In this document: positions 9,681 through 18,236 of the stretch, piece by piece
How positions within the stretch are numbered: position 1 is the first letter of the stretch
Layout: each line of letters begins with the position of its first letter
From: Limnobacter sp. SAORIC-580
Lineage (GTDB): Bacteria > Pseudomonadota > Gammaproteobacteria > Burkholderiales > Burkholderiaceae_B
Length of the DNA: 64,000 nt
Assembly (NCBI RefSeq): GCF_013004065.1
Contig: NZ_CP053084.1
Span: 3,100,001-3,164,000 of the forward strand
Direction: 5' to 3'
The notes under the pieces: generated by a model
Told to the model about the DNA's origin: nothing
The model's database searches: none
Seen by the model: the letters and a program-made list of their open reading frames with translations, nothing else
Translations under genes and position numbers: made by a program

Positions 9681-10349
9681 TCAGGAAAAAAGCCAACCGA
9701 GCCACTGGCTGGCCCACGGTTGCTTAGATACCCACACAAACACGGCATAGCCGCCCCACCACAACAGCACCACCAGCAAAGCCGCCAGCACCGTGAACAC
9801 GTAGCCCGCCAGCACCAGCCTGCCGTCCCGAACCCTAAGGCCAAAAGTGATGCACACCATGGCCGCAGCCGGCAGCACATTGTCGAATGAGGCAAAGGGC
9901 ACAGGTGCAGCCATGCACAAGCCCGCGAACGCCAAGACCAAGCCATTCACCGGGCGCATGCGTGGGTGGCTCATGATGAACAGGCGCGGCTTGCTGTGCG
10001 GCGCAACCCTGCGAATAAACACACCCAGAATGGTTTTCAGCACACTGGCTGCCTTAGGTGGCAGGCGTTTTTCCCCAATCGAATTGGGAATGGGCACACC
10101 AAACCCCAGGGCATAACCCACACCCAAGAGGAAAGTGAGATAACCAAGGCTGGTCGCAATGCCTGGAATGCCGAAGGGCAAGAGCAAAGGCAAAGCGGCC
10201 AGACCGATCCACGTAAGCTGTTGCTTGGGACTGCGGCCGATGGCATCGGCCACGGTGGCCTGCGCCATATTGTCAGCAAACAGCACCACACGCCGCCATG
10301 CATAGGGCAGTTCTTCGAGCTGTCTGTCTTGATCGGTCGGGTTAGACAA
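9681..10349 (-). CDS. ExoD-family membrane protein
   Basis: 222 residues. A hydrophilic N-terminus (~1-45) is followed by several hydrophobic helices (~46-62, 65-88, 133-155, 160-200), matching the ExoD family (named for Rhizobium exopolysaccharide synthesis, biochemical role unknown). The GRSPKQQLTWIGLAALPLLLP stretch starts the first membrane helix; IPNSIGEKRLPP is in the central loop. Single gene, upstream of and co-directional with the isomerase/liu operon but with an 81-base gap, so probably its own unit. Role in polysaccharide production or alkaline tolerance is only by family. Confidence 0.8.
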   Translation of the reverse strand: MSNPTDQDRQLEELPYAWRRVVLFADNMAQATVADAIGRSPKQQLTWIGLAALPLLLPFGIPGIATSLGYLTFLLGVGYALGFGVPIPNSIGEKRLPPKAASVLKTILGVFIRRVAPHSKPRLFIMSHPRMRPVNGLVLAFAGLCMAAPVPFASFDNVLPAAAMVCITFGLRVRDGRLVLAGYVFTVLAALLVVLLWWGGYAVFVWVSKQPWASQWLGWLFS

Positions 10350-10394
10350 AGGTGATAAATAGGGTGATCGGCCAGCTATCTTAGGCGATATTGC

Positions 10395-10438
10395 GCTTAC
10401 CCATGGACTGGCATACCTATTTCGAGCGAAGGGTAAGC
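10395..10438. promoter_or_regulatory. Inverted repeat GCTTACCC/GGGTAAGC in a divergent promoter region
   Basis: The 157-base gap between exoD (minus) and the small exported protein gene (plus) has no gene. It holds a perfect 8-bp inverted repeat, GCTTACCC at 10395-10402 and GGGTAAGC at 10431-10438, with a 28-base centre. It could be a two-half-site operator or a long-loop hairpin. No known regulator is recognised. Confidence 0.35.
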
Positions 10439-10506
10439 CCGATAGACAACATCATCACCTAAGCATCACTCTAGATGATGAAAACATATCCATCGCGGGG
10501 GTCTTC

Positions 10507-10995
10507 ATGTTCAAACACACTTGTCTCTTAATTGCCCTGGGTATTGGCGCTGCGCCCATCCAACCCGCCTTCGCAGAACGCTTTCCCGAAGTGCCCCGCC
10601 CGATTGATTACTTTGTAAACGGCGAGGAAATCCTCGCAGTGAACACACTTCGCGACGACATTCGCGCCCAAGGCAATTTTCCTTTGGCAAAAGCATTGCT
10701 GACCATCGGCCGAGACGATCTGCTGGGCTTGAACCGTGGCCAGGACAGCTTTGACACAGGCACCCTGGAAACTCCCCTGGGCGGCGAATTCGAGGTGGAC
10801 AAGGAACAGGTGGCGCAATTTCGCACTGCACGTGCGCAGCGGGCCAGCCGCGGTTTGAATGGCGGGTTTGACACACCATTGGGCGGCAATTTCAGCGATG
10901 GCAATATGGAACAGGCGGTTCAGTTTCGCAGTGAGCGCGCAGTGCGCGCAACCCGTGGCTTGAACCGTTTGGGGTACAGAAGCGGATTCAATTGA
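10507..10995 (+). CDS. Small exported protein with a duplicated 33-residue motif, unknown function
   Basis: 162 residues. A Sec signal peptide is clear (positive MFKH, hydrophobic CLLIALGIGAAPIQPAFA, likely cut after AFA at ~23). The mature part starts with ERFPEVPRPIDYFVNGEEIL. The C-terminal half has two similar units: residues ~86-118 (TLETPLGGEFEVDKEQVAQF then RTARAQRASRGLN) and ~119-152 (GFDTPLGGNFSDGNMEQAVQ then FRSERAVRATRGLN). Both have TPLGG, a Q-FR core and an A-R-GLN end. No family recognised. A terminator follows directly, so the gene is probably monocistronic; a periplasmic or secreted location is inferred from the signal peptide only. Confidence 0.8.
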   Translation: MFKHTCLLIALGIGAAPIQPAFAERFPEVPRPIDYFVNGEEILAVNTLRDDIRAQGNFPLAKALLTIGRDDLLGLNRGQDSFDTGTLETPLGGEFEVDKEQVAQFRTARAQRASRGLNGGFDTPLGGNFSDGNMEQAVQFRSERAVRATRGLNRLGYRSGFN

Positions 10996-11005
10996 TTCAA
11001 ACAAC

Positions 11006-11029
11006 AAGGGCTGCATTACTACAGCCCTT
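11006..11029. terminator. Rho-independent-like terminator, convergent
   Basis: An 8-bp perfect stem AAGGGCTG / CAGCCCTT with an 8-base loop lies 11 bases after the small exported protein gene and before the end of the convergent monooxygenase gene. A-rich and T-rich flanks are short, so it may act in both directions but not strongly. Confidence 0.6.
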
Positions 11030-11048
11030 TAATCAATCAGGTGAACAA

Positions 11049-12560
11049 TCAAGCCGCCTGCTTGGCCTGTGACTTACGACCTGAAGATTTTTTGCCTGTT
11101 GCTGCGCCCGCTTTTGCAAACTCCAACACGCCATCTTCAATCTTGCCTTTTTTCAACACCGGGCGATCGGCCAGGTAGTTGTTCACCACAGTCCAAGGTG
11201 CAGCCGGACCCTGCTTGGGCAAGCGGTCAGCGGCACGTTTCATGTAGCCAGCTTCCAGGTCAAACATGGGGGTGTCATCGGCCTCAACGCCTTCGGCGTT
11301 GGGCACCACACGGTTATAACCATGCTTGTCCATGTGATTCAGCACACGGCAAACAAATTCCGCGGCCAAATCCGCCTTCAAGGTCCACGAGGCATTGGTG
11401 TAACCAAACACCATGGCAAAGTTGGGTATGCTGCTCATCATCACGCCCTTGTAGCTCATCACTTCGCCCACGTTCACGGGCTTGCCGTCCACGTGTGCAG
11501 TCAGGCCACCCAGAATTTGCAAGTCAAGGCCGGTGGCAGTGATGATGATGTCGGCCTCAAGAACCTGACCACTTTTCAGCTTGATGCCATTGCTGACAAA
11601 GGTATCAATGTGGTCAGTCACAATGTCGGCTTTGCCTTTCTTCAGCACCTTGAACAAATCACCGTCGGGCACCACGCACAGGCGCTGATCCCATGGGTTG
11701 TAACTGGGGGTGAAGTGCTTCATGTCGAAGGTTTTGCCCATGCGCGCACGGGTTGCCCCCAGCAGCAAACGCTTGATCGCCTGCGGGCGTTCTTTGCTCA
11801 ACTTGAAGATCAGGCGTTGCAAACCAATGTTGCGGGCACGGCCGATGTTGTACACCCAGGTGTCGGGCATGAATTTTTTCAGCACCACGGAAACTGGGTC
11901 CACTGACGGGATGGAGGCAATGTAAGTGGGCGAACGCTGCAACATGGTCACATGGCTTGCTGTGTCGGCCATGGCTGGCACCAGGGTAATCGCGGTTGCA
12001 CCACTGCCAATGACCACCACGCGCTTGCCGGAGTAGTCCAGGTTTTCAGGCCACTGCTGTGGATGTACCACAGTACCTTTGAAGTTTTTGATACCCGGAA
12101 ATTCGGGGCTGTAGCCCTTGTCGTAATTGTAGTAACCGGTGCAACCCAGCAAGAAGTTGCTGGTAAACACCTGCTTCTCGCCAGTTTCCTCGATGATGCC
12201 TTCCACGGTCCACTGGTTGGCTTCTGAATCCCAATTGGCGGCAGTCACCTTCAAACCAAACTGGATATCCTTGATTACATCGTGTTCTTTGGCGGCTTCG
12301 GTCACATACTCACGAATTTCCTGGCCATTGGCCAAAACCTTCTCTCCCTTCCAGGGCTTGAAGCTGTAACCCAGGGTGAACATGTCGGAATCAGACCGGA
12401 TACCGGGGTAGCGAAACAAATCCCAAGTGCCTCCAATCGCTTTGCGACGCTCCAGAATTTTGATGCTTTTGCCTTTGCATTTCTGCTTGATGTGGCATGC
12501 TGCACCAATGCCAGACAGACCGGCGCCAATAATCAGTACGTCTACGTGTGGATTGTTCAT
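11049..12560 (-). CDS. Baeyer-Villiger-type flavin monooxygenase
   Basis: 503 residues. N-terminal FAD Rossmann motif DVLIIGAGLSGIGAACHI, second NAD(P)H motif VVVIGSGATAITLVPAMA (~180-197), and just before it FKGTVVHPQQWP, which fits the class B Baeyer-Villiger fingerprint FxGxxxHxxxWP. C-terminal region carries the third conserved part ATGLDLQILGG. Such enzymes use NADPH and O2 to insert oxygen into ketones (giving esters/lactones) or oxidise soft heteroatoms. The C-terminus is Lys/Ala-rich (GKKSSGRKSQAKQAA). It stands alone, transcribed away from the nitroreductase gene. Substrate unknown; EthA-type enzymes and alkane-catabolic BVMOs are the nearest known groups by motif. Confidence 0.88.
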   Translation of the reverse strand: MNNPHVDVLIIGAGLSGIGAACHIKQKCKGKSIKILERRKAIGGTWDLFRYPGIRSDSDMFTLGYSFKPWKGEKVLANGQEIREYVTEAAKEHDVIKDIQFGLKVTAANWDSEANQWTVEGIIEETGEKQVFTSNFLLGCTGYYNYDKGYSPEFPGIKNFKGTVVHPQQWPENLDYSGKRVVVIGSGATAITLVPAMADTASHVTMLQRSPTYIASIPSVDPVSVVLKKFMPDTWVYNIGRARNIGLQRLIFKLSKERPQAIKRLLLGATRARMGKTFDMKHFTPSYNPWDQRLCVVPDGDLFKVLKKGKADIVTDHIDTFVSNGIKLKSGQVLEADIIITATGLDLQILGGLTAHVDGKPVNVGEVMSYKGVMMSSIPNFAMVFGYTNASWTLKADLAAEFVCRVLNHMDKHGYNRVVPNAEGVEADDTPMFDLEAGYMKRAADRLPKQGPAAPWTVVNNYLADRPVLKKGKIEDGVLEFAKAGAATGKKSSGRKSQAKQAA

Positions 12561-12692
12561 TGTTTTGTCCCCGTGGTTTGACCGTTCATGTGACTTTTTG
12601 TATTGTCAGTTGAGAGAATAGTGGCGAGCCGGGCCTGTTGGCTAGTAAGAAATACTCTAAACTGGGCCAACTATTACACAGAGCAAGGGAAA

Positions 12693-13418
12693 ATGGAATT
12701 TCTTGACACATTGAAACAGCGCCACAGTGTGCGTGCTTTTGACCCCAGACCCGTGCCTGAAGAGGTGCTTGAACGCCTACTTTCACAGGCTGCACTGTCA
12801 CCGAGTTGGTCGAATACGCACCCTTACCGAATCGCCCTGGCCACTGGCGACGTGCTGGAAAATTTACGCGCTGAGCTGTATTCAAGATTTCAAGAAACCA
12901 TCAAACTGCAACGCGGCGGCAAGCTGACGCAAATTAAAGGACTATTGACCCGCAGCAAGGGCATTCCCGATGGCGATGTAAAACCTGTGGTGAACTACCC
13001 CAAGGATTTGCAGGCTCGCCGGGTGGAGTGTGGCAAAGGCTTGTACGGCGTATTGGGTGTAGCCCGAAACGACTTGAAAGCCCGCGACCAGGCCATGGCC
13101 GAAAATTTCCGCATGTTTGGAGCCCCTGCGGCTGCATTTGTGTTTGTTCACGAGGGCGTGGGTATTTACAGTGCGCTGGACGCCGGCATTTTTCTGCAAA
13201 GCCTGATGTTGGCGGCCACGAATGAAGGTTTGGGCACTTGTGCACAAGGTGCGCTGGGCCTGTTCCGCTCGCCTTTGGATAAGCACTTCGACATTCCGAA
13301 GCAATACAACTTGCTGTGCGGCGTGGCCATTGGCTATGAACTGGATGTTCCGGTGAACAAGTTTCAGCCCGAGAAAATTGCGGCGAGTGAATTGATGCTA
13401 CCCAAGCGCAGGGCGTAA
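12693..13418 (+). CDS. Nitroreductase-family FMN oxidoreductase
   Basis: 241 residues from the ATG at 12693, which has a purine-rich RBS (GAGCAAGGGA); an upstream in-frame ATG at 12603 would add 30 non-homologous residues. Family marks: FLDTLKQRHSVRAFDPRPVP at the N-terminus (FMN phosphate-binding RHSVR), LLSQAALSPSWSNTHPYRIA, and YSALDAGIFLQSLMLAATNE followed by GLGTCAQGAL near the end. Probably reduces quinones, nitro-compounds or enones with NAD(P)H. It diverges from the monooxygenase gene across a 132-base gap, so the two may share regulation. The exact substrate cannot be assigned. Confidence 0.88.
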   Translation: MEFLDTLKQRHSVRAFDPRPVPEEVLERLLSQAALSPSWSNTHPYRIALATGDVLENLRAELYSRFQETIKLQRGGKLTQIKGLLTRSKGIPDGDVKPVVNYPKDLQARRVECGKGLYGVLGVARNDLKARDQAMAENFRMFGAPAAAFVFVHEGVGIYSALDAGIFLQSLMLAATNEGLGTCAQGALGLFRSPLDKHFDIPKQYNLLCGVAIGYELDVPVNKFQPEKIAASELMLPKRRA

Positions 13419-13436
13419 ATGCGCGCTGTTTAACAG

Positions 13437-13708
13437 CTCAATCGGCTTGGGTTCCGAACTCTCGGCGCTTATTAATCGCCCACTCGGCTTGGATTTCGCT
13501 CCCTCGCCAGAAAACCTGTTTCTCCCTTGCTGAGCCTTGCGATGCCTGAGAACGACCCTCCTAAACTGCGGGTCGGGTCCGTTCTCTGTCGCCCATGCCT
13601 GGGCAACACCGGCCCTGCTCGGCACGCAAGGGCAGGTTTTCTTGAAGGCGAAGCGATCGAAACACCGCCGCCGATTGGGCGTTAAAAGCAGCGGTGACCC
13701 TGCAAGCT
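13437..13708 (+). repeat. Dispersed MITE-like element, copy A (long form)
   Basis: Between the convergent nitroreductase and aceK genes. The core runs 13437-13679, bounded by CTCAATCGGC (left) and GCCGATTGGG (right), near-perfect inverted ends. An ~41-base direct duplication sits at the left end (ATCGGCTTGGGTTCCGA at 13441 and CTCGGCTTGGATTTCGC at 13482), and an internal 10-bp inverted pair AGAAAACCTG (13509) / CAGGTTTTCT (13633). A shared tail AGCGGTGACCCTGCAAG extends to ~13708. About 240 bases match 41404-41643 in reverse orientation at roughly 90% by eye, and the ends match 20892-21031. Open frames inside it look incidental. Confidence 0.85.
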
Positions 13709-13783
13709 CAGCACTCAACAAACCAACCAGCCCCGTGCAGCACAAGCAACCCATGCCGAGTTGGCAATAAACCGCAAGGCAGC

Positions 13784-15613
13784 TCACGGCTTTTTGATAA
13801 ACCGGTTGGTGAACCGCACCGCCTCGGAATACGGGAAGATATCCTCAATGTGCCCTTGGGTAATGCGGTCTTTGCGCTCTTGCCAAAACTCATACTCCAG
13901 CAAATCACGGTGCTTGCTCAAAAACGCTTTGCGCACCCGGCGGTCTCCCAGCAAGAAATGCCCGAACTCTTCCGGGAATACGTCTTTCGGCCCCACTGTG
14001 TACCAAGGCTCAGACGACATTTCCGCCTCGGGGTTGGGGGCCTCCGGAATTCGGCGGAAATTGGAGTCGGTCATGTACTCAATTTCGTCGTAATCGTAAA
14101 ACACCACTCGACCCAAGCGGGTCACGCCAAAGTTCTTGAACAGCATGTCGCCCGGAAAAATATTCGCGGCAGCCAGCTGTTTGATCGCATTGCCATACTC
14201 CGTAATGCCGTGTTCCACTTCAGCGTCAGTGCCCTGTTGCAAGTAAATATTCAAAGGCGTCATGCGGCGTTCAATGTACACATGCTTGATCACCACTGTG
14301 TCATCTTCAAAGCTCAGCGAGCTTTCGCAGGTGTCCTTCAAATGCTCGATCAATTCTTCTGAAAAGCGGTTCAGTGGCAAACCCACATGGCTGTATTCCC
14401 AGGTGTCAGCCATGCGACCAACGCGATCGTGCTCTTTCACCAACTGGTACTTACGCATCACGCCGGCGCGGTCTATTTCCTTGCTGGGTGCAATTTTGTC
14501 TTTGATCAGTTTGAACACATACGGGTAAGACGGCAGCGTGAACACTGCCATCACCAAGCCCTTGATACCGGGCGCCACGATAAATTCATCGTGCGAATGT
14601 TTCAGATGATGCAAGAAGTCGCGGTAAAACAAAGTTTTGCCCTGCTTGTGCAAGCCCAGCATGGTGTACATCTCGGCCTTGGGCTTGTTCGGCAACAGGG
14701 TGCGCAGAAACTGCACATAGGCGCCGGGCGTTTCCATGTCCACCAGGAAATAGGCGCGCGTGAAACTGAACAATGTGGCGATTTGCTGCACATTGAACAG
14801 CACGGTGTCAATGTACAACTTGCCGGAGGAATCGCGAAGAATTGGAATGGCAAACGGTTGCGGCATGTTGGCGTTGATGAACTTGCCAATGATGTATGCG
14901 CCCTTGTTGCGGAAGAACAAACTGGACAGCACTTGAATTTGGCAATCTGGATCGACCTTGATGGGCCGTGGCATCACCTGCCGTGCAGCATGCACCACGT
15001 AACGCAGATCACGCTCCAAATCCACAAATTCAGCGTTCAGCGAGAAATCACGAATCAATCGCTTCAATGTTTTACGCAAGCCACCGCTTTTTGGGTTGGC
15101 CGGGTAATAGCTGCGATAGGAGGGTGGATCGCTTTCCACATAATCGGTGCTGACTGCGGGGCGCACAAACAAAAACCGGTTGTGGTAGTAATCGCGATGC
15201 AAAATCTTGGTCACGGCGGAATTGAAAAAGGTCTCCGCCAACTCAGGTTGTTTGTGGTCAACCAGGTAGGTCACAAAACGGGTCTTGATCTTGGCCCACA
15301 CCGATTCGCTCATCAACAGCGAACCATAATTGCGCCGCAGTAAATCCACCGCCTCTTTCACACGTTCATCGTAAAAATCAATACGGTCGCGGGCCAGTTG
15401 CTGGATCAAATGCCAATCGCCTTCCTCAAACAGCTTTTTGGTTTGCTGGGCGCAATAGCGAAACAGGCGGTAGTGTTTGTCGAAGCCCGCCAGAATGTCG
15501 CTGGCCACCTTTTTGGACAGCTCGCGCTCTTCCTCCTCACTCAGGTGGCTGGTTTCGCTGAGTTCACCAAAATCCTCTTCCAGGGTTTTCAGGTCCAAGG
15601 GCACGCTGCTCAT
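13784..15613 (-). CDS. aceK: Isocitrate dehydrogenase kinase/phosphatase
   Basis: 609 residues, typical length. Bifunctional cytoplasmic enzyme that inactivates isocitrate dehydrogenase by phosphorylation and reactivates it, controlling flow into the glyoxylate shunt on acetate-like carbon. Family marks: YYHNRFLFVRPAVSTDYVES in the N-terminal regulatory part, the ATP-binding loop APGIKGLVMAVFTLPSYPYV (~330-350), the Lys in VFKLIKDK, DMLFKNFGVTRLGRVVFYDYD (kinase catalytic/metal-binding part) and EIEYMTDSNFRRIP. Alone here: no aceA/aceB beside it. It fits with the neighbouring acetyl-CoA-producing liu genes. Transcribed away from the lipoprotein hydrolase gene. Confidence 0.96.
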   Translation of the reverse strand: MSSVPLDLKTLEEDFGELSETSHLSEEEERELSKKVASDILAGFDKHYRLFRYCAQQTKKLFEEGDWHLIQQLARDRIDFYDERVKEAVDLLRRNYGSLLMSESVWAKIKTRFVTYLVDHKQPELAETFFNSAVTKILHRDYYHNRFLFVRPAVSTDYVESDPPSYRSYYPANPKSGGLRKTLKRLIRDFSLNAEFVDLERDLRYVVHAARQVMPRPIKVDPDCQIQVLSSLFFRNKGAYIIGKFINANMPQPFAIPILRDSSGKLYIDTVLFNVQQIATLFSFTRAYFLVDMETPGAYVQFLRTLLPNKPKAEMYTMLGLHKQGKTLFYRDFLHHLKHSHDEFIVAPGIKGLVMAVFTLPSYPYVFKLIKDKIAPSKEIDRAGVMRKYQLVKEHDRVGRMADTWEYSHVGLPLNRFSEELIEHLKDTCESSLSFEDDTVVIKHVYIERRMTPLNIYLQQGTDAEVEHGITEYGNAIKQLAAANIFPGDMLFKNFGVTRLGRVVFYDYDEIEYMTDSNFRRIPEAPNPEAEMSSEPWYTVGPKDVFPEEFGHFLLGDRRVRKAFLSKHRDLLEYEFWQERKDRITQGHIEDIFPYSEAVRFTNRFIKKP

Positions 15614-15734
15614 AAGCTGGCTTCACTCCATATGATGAACCACCGATTCTACGAGATCCCATTCCCATTTGCCCAAGAAAATCCAAAACCTGCGCGAACT
15701 TAGTATCATGGTCGGATTGAATCAGGAAGTTGTC

Positions 15735-16955
15735 ATGCCAAGTCGTTTCAAGTTGCTCTACCTGTTGTGCTTACCCTTGCTGGCCTGGGCCTGCAACGGA
15801 GAAAACAATTCTGGCTCCGCATCGCGCAATACCATTCAATCCTCAGAGGCCTTTGGCTGGCCTGCTTCGGTTCAAGGTGAAAATCCCCCTGAAAGCCCCT
15901 TGCCTTCCGATGATGTGCTGTTTCAACTGGGCATGGTCAGCGACATGTTGCCGCGCCAACAACTGGCCGGTGTGGTCGACCCCATCGCTTTGGGCTACAC
16001 GCTGAGCGACATCACCGACCCCGCTTTGCTGGAATTTCAAATTCGCGCCATGGCCGCACAACTGAACGATGGCTCCCGAATTGACCAAGTCTTCCACTGG
16101 TACGGCCACCCCGAGAACAACCAGTCAGTGGCGCTGGTACCCATCAGTTTTCAAAACCGCTATGGCACTCGCTTGCACGGCGAAATCGTGCTGCCCAAGC
16201 GGGGGCAAACCCAAGCCACTTCGCAACAATTCCCTGTGATTTTGGCGCTGGAAGGATTGAACACCAACACGGCCATGTACCGCTGGTGGCACCAGTTGCT
16301 TGCCGATGCTGGGTACGTGGTGTTTGCGTTTGACTTTTCCGGCCAGGGTCGATCAGATGATGAAGTGCAAGGCGACCCCGGCAATAACATTGAAGAAGCG
16401 CAGGACGCGCTCACCTACCTGCTGAACAACTCGCCAGTGCGAAGTTTTGTCGATCCCGCACGAATTGGCGTCATTGGCCACAGCATGGGCGCAATTGCCA
16501 CCATGGGTTTGCAAGCAGTGGAGCCACGATTGAAAGCCGCTGTGGCTGCCGCACCCATCAGTGAGATCCAATCGGTGTTTGACAAAAACCCGATCCCCGT
16601 GATGATACAAACCGGTGACCACGATGGCCCCATTGCGCCAATCGTCGCAGTGAACCCGGCCGTGGTGCGCCCGGTGTATGACAAATTGACCAGCGACCGC
16701 GCCTTTATCGTGGCCGATGCCGCCAGCCATGCACAGCACACCAACTACCCGCTGCTGCCCACCTCCACCTGGGGGCGGGAAATTGCCGCCCAGTACTCAC
16801 TGGCCTGGATGAATTTCCACCTGCTGGGCAACACTGAGGCGCTGAAAGTGCTGCAAACTGCGCACCCCAGGCTGAGCTACTTGTGGGAAAGTGAAGTAGT
16901 GATTGGGCAGAACAAACGGGTGTTCAAATCCACCGGACCTGCCCTGCCGCAATAA
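15735..16955 (+). CDS. Exported lipoprotein alpha/beta-hydrolase
   Basis: 406 residues from the ATG at 15735, chosen because it follows AGGAAG and gives a clean lipoprotein signal peptide (MPSRFKLLYLLCLPLLAWAC, lipobox LAWAC). The mature protein should be anchored in the cell envelope. The hydrolase fold begins near residue 140: VILALEGLNTNTAMYRWWHQ, then the nucleophile elbow IGVIGHSMGAIATMG with Ser in GHSMG, an acidic residue in MIQTGDHDGPIAP and a late His in ADAASHAQHTNYPL. Resembles dienelactone hydrolase/PET-hydrolase-like (BAAT/chlorophyllase-like) lipases. Ester or amide substrate unknown. Its end faces the isovaleryl-CoA dehydrogenase gene. Confidence 0.82.
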   Translation: MPSRFKLLYLLCLPLLAWACNGENNSGSASRNTIQSSEAFGWPASVQGENPPESPLPSDDVLFQLGMVSDMLPRQQLAGVVDPIALGYTLSDITDPALLEFQIRAMAAQLNDGSRIDQVFHWYGHPENNQSVALVPISFQNRYGTRLHGEIVLPKRGQTQATSQQFPVILALEGLNTNTAMYRWWHQLLADAGYVVFAFDFSGQGRSDDEVQGDPGNNIEEAQDALTYLLNNSPVRSFVDPARIGVIGHSMGAIATMGLQAVEPRLKAAVAAAPISEIQSVFDKNPIPVMIQTGDHDGPIAPIVAVNPAVVRPVYDKLTSDRAFIVADAASHAQHTNYPLLPTSTWGREIAAQYSLAWMNFHLLGNTEALKVLQTAHPRLSYLWESEVVIGQNKRVFKSTGPALPQ

Positions 16956-16959
16956 GCGT

Positions 16960-18141
16960 TTACATGGTTTCCGCGAACAGCTCGCGGCCAATCAGCATGC
17001 GGCGAATTTCGCTGGTGCCCGCGCCAATCTCATACAGCTTGGCATCGCGCCACAGGCGACCGCAGGGGTACTCGTTGATGTAGCCGTTGCCACCCAAAAT
17101 CTGAATGGACTCGCCCGCCATCCAGGTGGCTTTCTCGGCCGAGAACAAAATGGCGCCGGCGCAGTCCTTGCGCAGCTTGCGAACCGTGTCTGGCGTGGCC
17201 TTGTCGCAAGCCTTGCCCACTTGGTACACATAGGCACGGGTGGCCATCATGACTGAATACATGTCCGCCAGCTTGCCCTGAATCAGCTGAAATTCGCCAA
17301 TGCTTTGACCGAACTGTTTGCGGTCATGCACATAAGGCACCACCACATCCATGGCTGCGGCCATAATACCCAGAGGACCGCCGCTTAACACAGCGCGTTC
17401 GAAATCAAGTCCGCTCATCAGCACATTCACACCGCGGCCCACCTTGCCCAGCACATGGGTTTCGGGCACTTCGCAATCCTCGAACACCAACTCGCCGGTG
17501 TGGCTACCGCGCATGCCCAGCTTGTCCAGCTTTTGCGCAATTGAGAAGCCCTTAAAACCTTTTTCAATCAAAAACGCAGTAATGCCGTGTGGCCCTGCTG
17601 CCAAATCAGTTTTGGCATACACCACCAGCACATCCGCGTCCGGGCCGTTGGTAATCCACATCTTGCTACCGTTCAACACATACTTGTCGCCCTTCTTGTC
17701 GGCACGCAATTGCATGCTGACCACATCCGACCCCGCGTTGGGTTCGCTCATAGCCAAGGCACCAATGTGCTCGCCCGAAATGAGCTTGGGCAAAAAGGTT
17801 TGGCGTTGCCAGTCATTGCCGTTGCGGCGAATCTGGTTCACGCACAGGTTGGAATGGGCGCCGTAGCTCAGCGCCACCGAGGCACTGGCCCGTGAAATCT
17901 CTTCCATCGCCACAATGTGGGCCAAATAACCCATGCCACTGCCGCCCAGCTCTTCCTCAACGGTTAGCCCCAACAGGCCCATATCGCCCATTTTCCGCCA
18001 CAAATGCATGGGAAATTGGTCCGTTTTATCCATTTCGGCGGCCAGCGGAGCAATTTCTGCCTGGGCAAAAGTTTGTACAGCATCGCGCAAGGCGTCGATG
18101 TCTTCTCCAAGATCAAACTGAAGTCCTGGCAAATTCAACAT
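16960..18141 (-). CDS. liuA: Isovaleryl-CoA dehydrogenase
   Basis: 393 residues, full-length acyl-CoA dehydrogenase: N-terminal alpha domain, central beta domain ([36 protein letters not shown]), and C-terminal helical domain ending with [19 protein letters not shown]. The catalytic Glu of the isovaleryl group lies in the segment [12 protein letters not shown], which is present; this points to isovaleryl-CoA and not medium-chain substrates. It converts isovaleryl-CoA to 3-methylcrotonyl-CoA and passes electrons to ETF. The other liu genes are 8 kb away, also on the minus strand, so the pathway is split in this genome. Diverges from a metallo-beta-lactamase-fold gene. Confidence 0.93.
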   Translation of the reverse strand: MLNLPGLQFDLGEDIDALRDAVQTFAQAEIAPLAAEMDKTDQFPMHLWRKMGDMGLLGLTVEEELGGSGMGYLAHIVAMEEISRASASVALSYGAHSNLCVNQIRRNGNDWQRQTFLPKLISGEHIGALAMSEPNAGSDVVSMQLRADKKGDKYVLNGSKMWITNGPDADVLVVYAKTDLAAGPHGITAFLIEKGFKGFSIAQKLDKLGMRGSHTGELVFEDCEVPETHVLGKVGRGVNVLMSGLDFERAVLSGGPLGIMAAAMDVVVPYVHDRKQFGQSIGEFQLIQGKLADMYSVMMATRAYVYQVGKACDKATPDTVRKLRKDCAGAILFSAEKATWMAGESIQILGGNGYINEYPCGRLWRDAKLYEIGAGTSEIRRMLIGRELFAETM

Positions 18142-18236
18142 ATCAAAGTCTCCGCAGAAGTTATGCTTTTTCGAAATGATGCCCTACAATCAGCCCCTTC
18201 ACCCACACAAATGACTGAAAAGTCACCAGAAAACAC

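Noticed and set aside
13537..13770. Open frames inside the dispersed repeat that look conserved between copies A and C
   Set aside because: The conservation is of the whole DNA element on both strands; frames have no RBS, and copy B destroys them.
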